64,000 nt of DNA from an uncultured Dehalococcoidia bacterium (lineage in GTDB: Bacteria > Chloroflexota > Dehalococcoidia > Lucifugimonadales > JAAXIE01), in assembly GCA_951813255.1 (NCBI GenBank), contig OX638353.1:3148782-3212781 (forward strand). The letters run 5' to 3'. Made by a program: the position numbers and the translations under genes. Positions 33,103 to 41,670 of the stretch are shown in pieces. Within the stretch, counting starts at the first letter, position 1. Each line of letters begins with the position of its first letter. The notes under the pieces are model-generated. The model was not told the origin of the DNA. It saw only the letters and a program-made list of their open reading frames with translations, and ran no database searches.

Positions 33103-35214
33103 TCAGCCGGGCTTGACAGAGTCCTCTGCTTGGTCCGCACAGAGGCGCACGGCGTCGGCCACCGTGGCAGAGTGGAGTTCCTCCAAGGTGATACATGGTG
33201 CGCCCATGGCTGCGGCGAGGGGTGCTGCGAGACGCAGGCGAGGGAAGCCGGTCTCGGTGTCGATAACGACTGAGGGGATGCGCTGATCCCTGATGGTGGA
33301 GGCCATGGCCTTCGATTCGTCCATGGCGAGTCCGCTGGCGGCGCCAGACAAGGGTGCCGTTGACGAGTCTGCGCTCATGCTGACGTTGGCCCTTCCATCG
33401 GACATGACAACCAAGAGTGGGAGGACGCTGCGGTCCTTCATCTTCTCAGCTTCCACCACTTCCAATGCGATCATCAGGCCGCGACTGAGGGGTGTGCGGC
33501 CTCCTGTTGGCATGTCCCATAAGAGGGTCTGAGCCAAGTCGACGCTGGAGGTGGGGGGCAGTAGCATTTGGGCTGTGGCCCCACGGAAGGCGATGAGGCC
33601 GACGCGGTCGCGTCGCTGGTAGGCGTCGAGGAGAAGGGAGAGGATGGCGCCCTTAACGGCGACCATGCGGCGCTGGGCACCCATGGAGCCGCTGGCGTCG
33701 ACGACAAAGAGGATGAGGCTGCCAGTTTTGGTCTCGCGGACTTTGCCGCGGATGTCCCAAGGCTCGATGAGCAGGGCGGGTCTGAGGGCGTTGTCTGGGG
33801 CGTCTGGGGTGTCAGTGCGCCTTACCGCCTGATGAGGGGCAGCGGCGCGCAGGGTGGCGTCGAGGGCAAGGTCGGTGGGTTTCGATTCGGGAACGGCGGC
33901 TGCTACGTAGCGACCAGTGGACGAACCGCTGACGGTCCTAGCGCGGCGGCCGGTGGAGGAGCGGGCGCGGTGGTCGGGAGGCTTGATTTGGAGGGGACGG
34001 ACGGAGAAGGGCGTGCCTACTTCGAAATACTGGTCCTGCTGGCCGGGGCCGTCGGGGCTGTCGGGGGATTCGCCGTCGGGCTCCGGTAAGTCTGGGTCTC
34101 CGTCGTCGGGGTCGTTGGGAGTTGATGTGTCATTGCCGGAGGGTTCGCGGTGGCGGGACTGGTTCTGGAACTCGTCCATCATGGAGTCGAGCTGGTCGGT
34201 GGCTAGGTGGGGCTGCTGGAAAGGCTGGCGACGCTGGCGGTGCAGCAGAGCCATTTCGGCGGCCTCGCGCACGTCCTCGGGGGCGACTTGGTCCCTGCCC
34301 TCGTAGGCCGCGATCGTGCTGGCGGTCTTGTACATGACGATGTCGGCACGGAGGCCGTCGACGTCGTAGGCGGCGCAGATGCCGGTTATGAGTTGGAGGA
34401 TGTCGTCGGGCACCGTGACGTTGGGAAGGAGTTCGCGGCTACGGAGGATATGGGCCCGCTCAGCCGCTTCGGATTCCTGCCAGCGGTCCATGAAATCGTA
34501 GGGGTCAGACTCGTAGGCGATGCGACGCTTGACGACTTCGCGGCGCTCGTTGGGGGTGAATGCGCCGTCCACTTCGACGGCTAGGCCGAAGCGGTCAAGG
34601 AGTTGGGGGCGCAGGTCGCCTTCCTCGGGGTTCATGGTGCCGACGAGGATGAATTCGGCGGCGTGGCTGACGGAGATGCCCTCGCGCTCGACGTAGTTGC
34701 GGCCCATGGCGGCGGCGTCTAGGAGGACGTCGACCAAGTGGTCGTTAAGGAGGTTGACCTCATCGACATAGAGGATCCCGCGGTGGGTGGAGGCAATGAG
34801 GCCCGGTTCGAAGGTGCGGTGGCCGGTCTTGATGGCCTGCTCGATGTCGAGGGATCCGACGAGGCGGTCCTCGGTGGCGCCGATGGGCAGTTCGACGATA
34901 CGGACTTGGCGGCTCACGGATGGAGCGTCTCCTTGCGGGGAGTCCTGAGGCTGGCACCACTGGCAAAGGCCTTGGCGGTTTTCGGGAGGGCAGCTGTAGG
35001 GGCAGCCTCGGAGCACGGTGACCTCAGGGAGGAGGGAGGCGAGGGAGCGAACGGCGGTGGACTTGGCGGTGCCCTTCTTGCCTCGAATGAGGACACCGCC
35101 GATGCGAGTGTTGACGGCGTTAAGAATCAGGGCGCGCTTCATTGCGGTCTGGCCCACGATAGCGGTGAAGGGGAAGCGGGGCTCGCCGCGCTGTTGTGAG
35201 GGTCTACCGGCCAT
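33103..35214 (-). CDS. fused ChlI-ChlD type cobaltochelatase ATPase
   Basis: AAA+ motor and integrin-like subunit fused in one 703-residue protein. The N-terminal ChlI part has FTAIVGQTAMKRALILNAV, Walker A GKKGTAKST and Walker B ILYVDEVNLL. A Pro/Asp-rich linker (around residues 370-430) leads to a ChlD-type VWA domain with the MIDAS motif DASGSMG. The fold is shared with magnesium chelatase, but the cobN, cbtA and cbtB neighbours indicate that it drives cobalt insertion with CobN. The start at 35214 is chosen by homology; the open frame continues into cbtA. Last gene of the leftward B12 operon. Confidence 0.88.
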   Translation of the reverse strand: MAGRPSQQRGEPRFPFTAIVGQTAMKRALILNAVNTRIGGVLIRGKKGTAKSTAVRSLASLLPEVTVLRGCPYSCPPENRQGLCQWCQPQDSPQGDAPSVSRQVRIVELPIGATEDRLVGSLDIEQAIKTGHRTFEPGLIASTHRGILYVDEVNLLNDHLVDVLLDAAAMGRNYVEREGISVSHAAEFILVGTMNPEEGDLRPQLLDRFGLAVEVDGAFTPNERREVVKRRIAYESDPYDFMDRWQESEAAERAHILRSRELLPNVTVPDDILQLITGICAAYDVDGLRADIVMYKTASTIAAYEGRDQVAPEDVREAAEMALLHRQRRQPFQQPHLATDQLDSMMDEFQNQSRHREPSGNDTSTPNDPDDGDPDLPEPDGESPDSPDGPGQQDQYFEVGTPFSVRPLQIKPPDHRARSSTGRRARTVSGSSTGRYVAAAVPESKPTDLALDATLRAAAPHQAVRRTDTPDAPDNALRPALLIEPWDIRGKVRETKTGSLILFVVDASGSMGAQRRMVAVKGAILSLLLDAYQRRDRVGLIAFRGATAQMLLPPTSSVDLAQTLLWDMPTGGRTPLSRGLMIALEVVEAEKMKDRSVLPLLVVMSDGRANVSMSADSSTAPLSGAASGLAMDESKAMASTIRDQRIPSVVIDTETGFPRLRLAAPLAAAMGAPCITLEELHSATVADAVRLCADQAEDSVKPG

Positions 35215-35236
35215 CAGGTGTTCGCACCGGGGAGGA

Positions 35237-36007
35237 TCATTGCAGGACGCCTGCAGCAGGGGCAGGTCCGCGGACCTGTTCAGCTTGGGAACGCTCGTGC
35301 CAGATGAGAGCGAGGGCGACACCCACGGCAAGCAGGATCCAGGTCAGGTAGTGGCCAACCATGGTGAGGGTGCGGAATAGCTCAAGGAGATCGATGGGTA
35401 CTGGGACTGGGTCGGGGTTGCCGGGGAAGGAGAAGACTATGGCCAAGGCTATGCCGGCGTAGGCCGCGAGAATTGTCGCGTAACCCGCCAAGCGTGTCGA
35501 CACAACGGGGACGTTCTCATTGATGCGACGGAGGACGTCCAGAGCGAGGCCCACTGCGAGGGCGGAGACGAGCATGAAGAGGGTCTGACCCAACTGCCTC
35601 GCCACCAATGTGGCCCCGTCGCCGACGCCGGGAGGGTTGAGGGGATACTTGATAAAGGGAAAGAGGGACATGCTCCAGAAGCCGAGAGCGCCAACGGCTA
35701 GGGCTACCCATATGACGGGCCAGCTTGGGGCAGCGCGGTGGAGGAGGACGAACCCTACCGAGAAGAAGAGTCCGATGATTGCGCCATAGATACCAGTGCC
35801 GAGGGTCATGCCGAGGCGTTGGACGCCGAGAGAGACCTCGGTGCTGGGGGATTCTGCTGCAGGTGCGGCGGGTTGGGTGGCGGAGCGCTCCTCTTCCAAG
35901 GCGATGGAGCGTTCCATGACGGGCACCGTGAAGAGGTTGTGAAACCCGCCGACGAGCAGGCCGGCAATCAAGCCGATGACGACAGAGGTGACCAGAAGCC
36001 GTTTCAC
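35237..36007 (-). CDS. cbtA: predicted cobalt transporter subunit CbtA
   Basis: Membrane protein of 256 residues with five to six predicted helices, matching the CbtA family: an N-terminal helix with GLIAGLLVGGFHNLFTVPV, a central GTGIYGAIIGLFFSVGF helix, and FPFIKYPLNPPGVGD, the family signature loop. With CbtB it forms a predicted B12-regulated cobalt uptake system. GTG at 36007 has GGAGG upstream. Its stop codon lies 22 bases before the chelatase start. Confidence 0.9.
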   Translation of the reverse strand: MKRLLVTSVVIGLIAGLLVGGFHNLFTVPVMERSIALEEERSATQPAAPAAESPSTEVSLGVQRLGMTLGTGIYGAIIGLFFSVGFVLLHRAAPSWPVIWVALAVGALGFWSMSLFPFIKYPLNPPGVGDGATLVARQLGQTLFMLVSALAVGLALDVLRRINENVPVVSTRLAGYATILAAYAGIALAIVFSFPGNPDPVPVPIDLLELFRTLTMVGHYLTWILLAVGVALALIWHERSQAEQVRGPAPAAGVLQ

Positions 36008-36181
36008 TTACTGCCTCCACCCTTCCTTAATTGTCTCCAACGCACTGGAAGTCCCGCCCGGTGTTTCAGGTGCACCGGTCAATGGGGTATCCATCCTCTC
36101 CATGGGAGGAACTTAGAACTACCCGGAAGGGGATGTGGCCCCTCCCGCGTGTTGGCTAGGCCATTGCCACCAACGATGGAG

Positions 36182-36388
36182 TTAGTGGCACATCAGGGCA
36201 ACGTGGCGGGCGTGGTGGAAGAACTCGTGGACGAAGCCCATGTTGGCTCCCACTGAGCCGAAGGCTGCCCCATGGACGCTGCCGTCGACATAGCCGACGA
36301 AGTACAGGGCTACGAAGGCGAGCAGGAACCAAGGGGCCAGTCCTGCCAAGCTCTCCCGACGGATGCTGCCTGCGAATATGCCTGCCAT
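36182..36388 (-). CDS. cbtB: predicted cobalt transporter subunit CbtB
   Basis: A 68-residue protein with one transmembrane helix (LAPWFLLAFVALYFVGYVDG) and a His-rich C-terminus (HEFFHHARHVALMCH), exactly the CbtB architecture; the His residues probably bind cobalt. It lies between cobN and cbtA on the same strand. The 174 bases between cbtB and cbtA hold no gene. Confidence 0.92.
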   Translation of the reverse strand: MAGIFAGSIRRESLAGLAPWFLLAFVALYFVGYVDGSVHGAAFGSVGANMGFVHEFFHHARHVALMCH

Positions 36389-36425
36389 GGATTCCTCCTG
36401 TTTTTTGAGTGTGTGCTCCCGCGAC

Positions 36426-39400
36426 TTATGGCGGGCTAGGGGGCTTGGGCTTGAGGTACCGGGCCCCTTCCTGCCGGGCTTCTAAGTGGGCCTCCATCTC
36501 GAGATAGAGCTGCATCAGCTTCTCCCGCATCCCGGGCGAAGGTTCCTCCCACAGCCCTCTTTCAATGGCTTCCAGCAGCCTTTCGATGACTCCCTTCAGT
36601 GCCCACGGATTGCTCTGCTGGAAGAACTGCTGGGTGTCGGGGTCGAGGACGTAGCTTTCGGTGACGTTCTCGTACATCCAGTCTTCGATGACCTGAGCGG
36701 TGGCGTCGTAGCCGAACATGTAGTCCACGGTGGCTGCCAGTTCGAAGGCCCCCTTGTAGCCATGGCGTTTCATGGAATCGATCCATTTGGGGTTGACGAC
36801 GCGGCTGCGGAACACCCGGCGGGCCTCATCCTGCAGGTCGCGGTTGCGGGCGCGAGAGGGGTCGGCGCTGTCGCCGAAGAACTGGCGTGGGTTGCGTCCC
36901 GTCAGCGCGCGGACGGTGGCAATCATGCCTCCGTGGTACTGCATGTAGTCGTCGCTGTCGAAGATGTCGTGCTCGCGGGTGTCCTGGTTCTTGGCGGCGA
37001 CCACGATCTGGCTGAAGCGCTTTCTGAACTCGGAGCGTGCGCTGACTCCGTGGCGCTCCTGGGTGTAGGCGTAGCCACCCCAAGCGGTGTAGACCTCGGC
37101 GAGGTCCTGCACTGTTTCCCAGTTGCGTTCGTCGAGGACGGTGAGGATGCCCGCGCCATAGGTGCCGGGCTTGCTGCCGAAGATGCGGTAGAGGCTCACG
37201 CTTCGCTGATCTGCTTCTGAGGCGTCCTGCGCCGGGTCGGTGGACTTAGCCAAGTCCTCGTGGAGGTGCTTGACCACGTAGTTGTCCTGCGGGGCCTCAT
37301 CGAGGGAAGCCACAAGTTCCACGGCTTGGTCGAGGAGGTTTATCAGGTTGGGAAAGGCGTCGCGGAAGAAGCCGCTGATGCGCACGGTGACGTCGATACG
37401 GGGGTGTCCCAAGTCTTCCAGCGGGATGACCTCAATGCCAAGCACGCGGCGGCTTTCGGGCTGCCAGACGGGCCGGACGCCGAGGAGTTGCAGTATCTGG
37501 GCTATGTCATCGCCGTGGGTGCGCATGGCGGATGTGCCCCAAACGACCATGCCCACCATCTCGGGGTAGGCGCCTTCCTCTTCGAGGTATTTCTGCAGGA
37601 GGGAGCCCGCGAGTTGTTTGCCCGTTTCCCAAGAGGCGGGAGAGGGGATGGTCTTGGGGTCGACGGAGTAGAAGTTGCGCCCGGTGGGCAGGATGTTCGC
37701 CATGCCACGAGTGGGGGCACCGCTGGGCCCGGGCGGCACGAACTTGCCATCAAGGCCGCGCAACAGGTTTCCGATTTCGTCGGGTGTGCGCAGAAGGGCG
37801 GGGTATATGGTGTCAGCTACGTACTCCAGCACCCTCTGGGTCTGCGCATCGCATTTGCCGAGGATGTTCTGGACAACAGATCCGACGGCGCCAGAGTGGA
37901 AGCCTCCATCCAAGAGCTGGCGATATGTTTGGCGACAGAGCATTTCGATGCGCTCCAGCAGGTCGCCATTGGTACGGGCGGGCGTATCGTCGAGTGCCTG
38001 CAGCGCATGAGGCACCGGAGTAGCGGGGGGTTCGGCAAGGTCGTCGGTCAGCTTGGAGTAGTCCACGCCGAGGGCCTCGGCGATGGACCGGCGAAGGCTG
38101 GGGATGCCGCTTATGTCAAGCCGGGTGAGGGCGCAGAGGAGGCCCACCATCTGTTCGTCGCCAGGGGTTTCTCCGAGGATGTGAAGGCCGTCTTTGATCT
38201 GGGCATCCTTGAGTTCGCAGAGGTAGCCGTCGATTTCGAGGATGAACTCAGCGAAGTCGTCGGGCTGGGAGTCAATGCCGAGGTCCCGGTGGAGTTCTGC
38301 CTGCTGGACGACTTCCCATATCTGGGCTTCGAGAAGGGGCAACTTGGCGGGGTCGAGGGTCTGGCACTGGTAGTGCTCGTCCATCAACTGCTCGATGCGG
38401 GCTATGTCGCCGTAGCTGTCGGCGGTGGTCATGGCCGGTATCAGGTGGTCGACGATGGTGGCGTGGGCACGGCGTTTGGCTTGGGAGCCCTCGCCGGGGT
38501 CGTTGATGATGAAGGGGTAGAAGAGGGGCAGGTCATCCAGTGCGACTTCGGGATAACAGGAGGGGGAGAGTCCAATGCCCTTGCCCGGCAGCCATTCGAG
38601 GGTACCATGCTTTCCGAGGTGAAGGATGGCGTCGGCTTGGAATTCGTCGCGAATCCAGCGGTAGTAGGCGATGTAGTGGTGGGTGGGGGCCATGTCGGGG
38701 CTGTGGTAGATGGCAATGGGATTCTCGCCAAAGCCGCGCGGAGGTTGGAGCCCCACGAACACGTTGCCCAGACCTATTCCGGCAATGGCAAGGCTGCCGT
38801 TGGTCCGGTATACCTGGCCTGGGGGGGCGCCCCAGTCGCCCGTTAGTTGGGAGGCGACGTCATCGGGGAAACGGGAGAACCACTCGACATACTGCCGTGT
38901 ATCGACGTGGCCTGCTGCCAGCCTCAGTTGCTCCTCGGTGAGGAAGTCGCGGTCATTGCTGCAACGTTCGATGATGCGATGGACCAGCGCGTCGCCGTCG
39001 TCGGGGATATCTGTGACGACGTATCCGGCGTCCTTGAGGGCGTGGAGAACGCGGATGGCAGAGGCCGGGGTATCCAGACCAACGGCGTTGCCGATGCGGG
39101 CGTCCTTGGTGGGGTAGTTGCTGAGGATGATGGCGAGCCTCTTGTCGGAGTTGGGCTTCATTCCGAGCTTGGCTTGTTTGACGGCCAGTCGCGCGACCAG
39201 ATCGATGCGGTCCTCGCGTGGCACGTAGCGCTGCAACCGGCCGTCCAGCCTTGATGGAGCGTCGACCGAGGCTTCCTCTTTGAAAGAAATGGGAACTGAT
39301 ATGAGGCGCCCGTCGAACTCCGGAAGGGCCACGCTCATTGCGGTGTCGATGGGCCCCAGGCCCAGGTCACTCTCGAGCCACTCGTCCTGACTGCCGGTGC

Positions 39401-40274
39401 TGATGATGGCTTGGACCATAGGTATGTTGAGATGGTCGAGGTAGTCCACAGACCAGCCTGTGGCGATGGCCGGGCCTTCGGCGCTCAATTCCCCCATGGA
39501 CATGCCCATGGTGTTGATAACGCAGTGCACCCTTGGTGTGCCATCGGGAAAAACGAGGTAGTCAGTGAAGGCGCGATTGGCTTGGCCGTCGCCGCCGGGG
39601 CTGTGCTTGAGGCTGAAGGCAAACACCGGCAGGACGTTGGCGTCCAACGCTTCCAACCTGCGGATGAGGGCATCGATGGGAAGGAGGTTGCCGCTCATCC
39701 AGTGGGCGCGGTAGAAGAGGAGGCCGATGGAGGGGCGCCCCGGTCGGAAGCGTTGGGCGGTGTAGGAGTCGATCGCTGTGCCGTCAGCTATGTCGGGGTG
39801 GTAGACACCCTCCCAGGGAAGGGGCGCTGGGGCCTCGTGGCCGTAGGCGCTGCCGAAGTAGGTGTCGCTGAGGAAAAGCAGCAGGTTCTGGAAATTCGCG
39901 ATACCGCCCTGCATGAGGTAGGCGAAGACGGTCTCGACCTCAGCGACAGGGACGGTGCAGGCGGTGACGATGTCCTCGTCCCATTCCTGATGGCCGGGGC
40001 AGGCGATAAGGGGCAGACCTTCGTTACGACAGTGGCGTACCAAGGAGTCGAATGTCTCGGGCATGGCCCGCTTGCCGCCGAGGAGCCGGAGAACGACAAC
40101 ACCGGCTTGGGAGGCCAAGTCCATGATTTCGCCGGTTGTTCCCTCGGACCGGGACGACGCCGGATTCATTGCTGCCACCTGCGGAAAGCCGGCGGGCATG
40201 GCCGATAGCGCCCGCTCTGCGGTGAGCAGGTCGGTGTCGGCGGTAGTTATGAGAAGAATGGACTTCTGTTGCAT
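36426..40274 (-). CDS. cobN: cobaltochelatase subunit CobN
   Basis: Large catalytic subunit (1282 residues, full length) of the ATP-dependent cobaltochelatase that inserts Co2+ into the corrin ring. Conserved CobN/BchH blocks include HLGKHGTLEWLPGKG, LPTGRNFYSVDP, EMVGMVVWGTSAMRTHGDD and GDSADPSRARNRDL-type sequences. The partner ATPase is not CobS/CobT but the fused ChlI-ChlD protein three genes downstream. It follows cbiE after 9 bases. A 528-codon open frame on the opposite strand is a GC-bias artefact. Confidence 0.96.
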   Translation of the reverse strand: MQQKSILLITTADTDLLTAERALSAMPAGFPQVAAMNPASSRSEGTTGEIMDLASQAGVVVLRLLGGKRAMPETFDSLVRHCRNEGLPLIACPGHQEWDEDIVTACTVPVAEVETVFAYLMQGGIANFQNLLLFLSDTYFGSAYGHEAPAPLPWEGVYHPDIADGTAIDSYTAQRFRPGRPSIGLLFYRAHWMSGNLLPIDALIRRLEALDANVLPVFAFSLKHSPGGDGQANRAFTDYLVFPDGTPRVHCVINTMGMSMGELSAEGPAIATGWSVDYLDHLNIPMVQAIISTGSQDEWLESDLGLGPIDTAMSVALPEFDGRLISVPISFKEEASVDAPSRLDGRLQRYVPREDRIDLVARLAVKQAKLGMKPNSDKRLAIILSNYPTKDARIGNAVGLDTPASAIRVLHALKDAGYVVTDIPDDGDALVHRIIERCSNDRDFLTEEQLRLAAGHVDTRQYVEWFSRFPDDVASQLTGDWGAPPGQVYRTNGSLAIAGIGLGNVFVGLQPPRGFGENPIAIYHSPDMAPTHHYIAYYRWIRDEFQADAILHLGKHGTLEWLPGKGIGLSPSCYPEVALDDLPLFYPFIINDPGEGSQAKRRAHATIVDHLIPAMTTADSYGDIARIEQLMDEHYQCQTLDPAKLPLLEAQIWEVVQQAELHRDLGIDSQPDDFAEFILEIDGYLCELKDAQIKDGLHILGETPGDEQMVGLLCALTRLDISGIPSLRRSIAEALGVDYSKLTDDLAEPPATPVPHALQALDDTPARTNGDLLERIEMLCRQTYRQLLDGGFHSGAVGSVVQNILGKCDAQTQRVLEYVADTIYPALLRTPDEIGNLLRGLDGKFVPPGPSGAPTRGMANILPTGRNFYSVDPKTIPSPASWETGKQLAGSLLQKYLEEEGAYPEMVGMVVWGTSAMRTHGDDIAQILQLLGVRPVWQPESRRVLGIEVIPLEDLGHPRIDVTVRISGFFRDAFPNLINLLDQAVELVASLDEAPQDNYVVKHLHEDLAKSTDPAQDASEADQRSVSLYRIFGSKPGTYGAGILTVLDERNWETVQDLAEVYTAWGGYAYTQERHGVSARSEFRKRFSQIVVAAKNQDTREHDIFDSDDYMQYHGGMIATVRALTGRNPRQFFGDSADPSRARNRDLQDEARRVFRSRVVNPKWIDSMKRHGYKGAFELAATVDYMFGYDATAQVIEDWMYENVTESYVLDPDTQQFFQQSNPWALKGVIERLLEAIERGLWEEPSPGMREKLMQLYLEMEAHLEARQEGARYLKPKPPSPP

Positions 40275-40283
40275 TGCTCTGCC

Positions 40284-40955
40284 CTAGGGTTTGGGCTCCG
40301 TCACGGGGGTTTTGCCACTGAGGAAGACCAGAATCGAGAGGTCGCTGAACTCCTGAGCGAGTTCGCTGCACTCTTTCAGCGTGCCTCCCCAACGGACCTC
40401 ATCATCGAGGGAAAGTTCCTGGTAGACCTTGACCGGCAGGTCGCCAGAGACGCCGGCGTCTAGCAGACCCTTGGCGATTCCGGCGGGCATCAGGTCGAAG
40501 GGGCGGGGCAGCATGATGACATGCCTGCGCCTTTCCTTCAGGTAGTGGACCGCTTCCGCCAAGTCGTCGTCTTCCGCTCGCTTGTGCAGGGTGATGAAGA
40601 CAGCGTCCTCCAAGGAGATGCCTGAACGGGCCATTGCAACCTGCACTGAACTGATGCCGGGCACCAGCTTCACTTTGCCAGCACGGCGGCGCACCCTAGC
40701 CAGCAGTTCACTGGCGGAGACGTTCAGGTCGCCCCAGCAGCAGACGACGCACCGCTTGCCCTGCTGTGCTTGGGTTCCGGCGTACTCGAGGACCTCTTCC
40801 TGGTCGCGGTAGGTCATGGGCCGGACCTCGGCATCCGCCAGCCATGGCTTGACCACATAGAGGACTGTCTTGAATCCCAGCACCAAGTCGGCATGCTGCA
40901 GTTCGCGCTGTGCCTGCAACGTCAGCATGCTGGGGCAGCCGGGGCCGACGGCCAC
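40284..40955 (-). CDS. cbiE: cobalt-precorrin-7 (C5)-methyltransferase / CobL N-domain type
   Basis: Tetrapyrrole methylase that methylates the corrin macrocycle (C5, and C15 with a CbiT partner not found here). VGPGCPSMLTLQAQRELQHAD and the VPGISSVQVAMARSG motif are characteristic of CbiE. The only standard in-frame start is GTG at 40955, but family similarity (TITVVAVGPG) extends about 5 residues further upstream, where an AGGAGG (41007-41012) sits 9 bases before an ATC at 40997. First gene after the leftward riboswitch. Confidence 0.88.
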   Translation of the reverse strand: MAVGPGCPSMLTLQAQRELQHADLVLGFKTVLYVVKPWLADAEVRPMTYRDQEEVLEYAGTQAQQGKRCVVCCWGDLNVSASELLARVRRRAGKVKLVPGISSVQVAMARSGISLEDAVFITLHKRAEDDDLAEAVHYLKERRRHVIMLPRPFDLMPAGIAKGLLDAGVSGDLPVKVYQELSLDDEVRWGGTLKECSELAQEFSDLSILVFLSGKTPVTEPKP

Positions 40956-41039
40956 GACGGTGATTGTGTTGAGTCCGTTGTCGCTAGTCTCAGGGATGAG
41001 CCTGCTCCTCCTGGTCCCGTAGGTCGGAAATTGGGCAAC

Positions 41040-41073
41040 AAAAAATCCCTAGCTCTACTTCTTGCCAGGGATT
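41040..41073 (-). terminator. riboswitch-controlled terminator before cbiE
   Basis: On the minus strand, AATCCCT (41067-41073) pairs with AGGGATT (41044-41050) around a 16-base loop and is followed by TTTTTT (41045-41040). It lies between the riboswitch and cbiE, so it is the likely expression platform. Confidence 0.75.
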
Positions 41074-41145
41074 CTGGTTTGCTACCGGATTGGCGGGTAA
41101 CGCCAAAGGGGCCGTTCTGTTGTGCGCAGAAGCAGAGCACCTCAA

Positions 41146-41290
41146 CCCGGGCAGGTTTCCTGACTTACGAGCTATTGACTCTGTCAATGCCCGATCACAG
41201 TGGCGCAACCGTGGCGGAATCTCACCGCCTTCCCCTATGTTGCCGTAGTGGCATACCGGGTGGGCCGAATCGGTTGTTAAAGGGCGCCTC
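41146..41290 (-). promoter_or_regulatory. cobalamin riboswitch controlling cbiE-cobN-cbtBA-chelatase
   Basis: Minus-strand aptamer with the expected core blocks in order: GGGGAAGGCGGTGAGATTCC, GCGCCACTGTGATC, and the B12 box AGTCAGGAAACCTGCC (complement of 41150-41165). Adenosylcobalamin binding would favour termination at 41040-41073 and shut down the leftward operon. Confidence 0.88.
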
Positions 41291-41307
41291 TTGATGAGGG
41301 CAGCCGT

Positions 41308-41367
41308 ACTCTAGTGCCCGAGGCGGGCCTTGTCAACGTTGACAGGCGGGGAAACCGCTGCTAGCAT
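41308..41367. promoter_or_regulatory. back-to-back B12 promoters sharing a palindromic -35 region
   Basis: The 14-base palindrome TGTCAACGTTGACA (41331-41344) contains a perfect TTGACA on each strand. Rightward: TTGACA 41339-41344, 17-base spacer, TAGCAT 41362-41367. Leftward: TTGACA (complement of 41331-41336), 17-base spacer, TAGAGT (complement of 41308-41313). The predicted transcription starts fall just upstream of the two riboswitches. Confidence 0.75.
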
Positions 41368-41389
41368 CGCGCCAAAATTTAGGCCAACC

Positions 41390-41560
41390 CTACCGGCGCC
41401 CCCGACAAACGGGGGTGAACAGGGAAAGCGGTGAGAATCCGCTGCGGAGGTGCCACTGTAACCGGCGAGCCGCCCGCTGAGGCCACTGTCCCGAAAGGGA
41501 TGGGAAGGCGCGGGAGAGGCGAAGACCCGGGAGCCAGGAGACCTGCCGGGCAGGGCTGAG
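41390..41560 (+). promoter_or_regulatory. cobalamin riboswitch controlling btuC and downstream cob genes
   Basis: Plus-strand aptamer with the core blocks CAGGGAAAGCGGTGAGAATC, GGTGCCACTGTAACC and the B12 box GCCAGGAGACCTGCC (41532-41546), plus the optional long peripheral arm between them. It precedes the btuCFD-cob operon by about 110 bases. Confidence 0.93.
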
Positions 41561-41635
41561 CGGTCGCTCTTCTACCCAGGGAGTGCCTCAGGCGGCGGCC
41601 AGGCTGCCTCGATGAGAGGCAAAGCCGAACCATCC

Positions 41636-41670
41636 AACCCCTGGCGCAGCAGAGCGGCAGGGGTTTTCTG
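41636..41670 (+). terminator. expression-platform hairpin carrying the btuC Shine-Dalgarno sequence
   Basis: AACCCCTG (41636-41643) pairs perfectly with CAGGGGTT (41658-41665), followed by TTCTG. The 3' arm contains AGGGG, the only good ribosome-binding site for the TTG start at 41671. The hairpin could therefore block both transcription and translation. Confidence 0.65.

Noticed and set aside
33103-35214. Magnesium chelatase for bacteriochlorophyll
   Set aside because: No bchH or other pigment genes nearby; cobN, cbtA and cbtB are in the same operon.
36008-36181. A third cobalamin riboswitch between cbtB and cbtA
   Set aside because: The core blocks and B12 box are absent; only GC-rich sequence with short imperfect hairpins is seen.
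37260-38846. 528-codon open frame opposite cobN
   Set aside because: Antisense to a clear full-length CobN, no ribosome-binding site and no recognisable motif; it results from high GC and codon bias.
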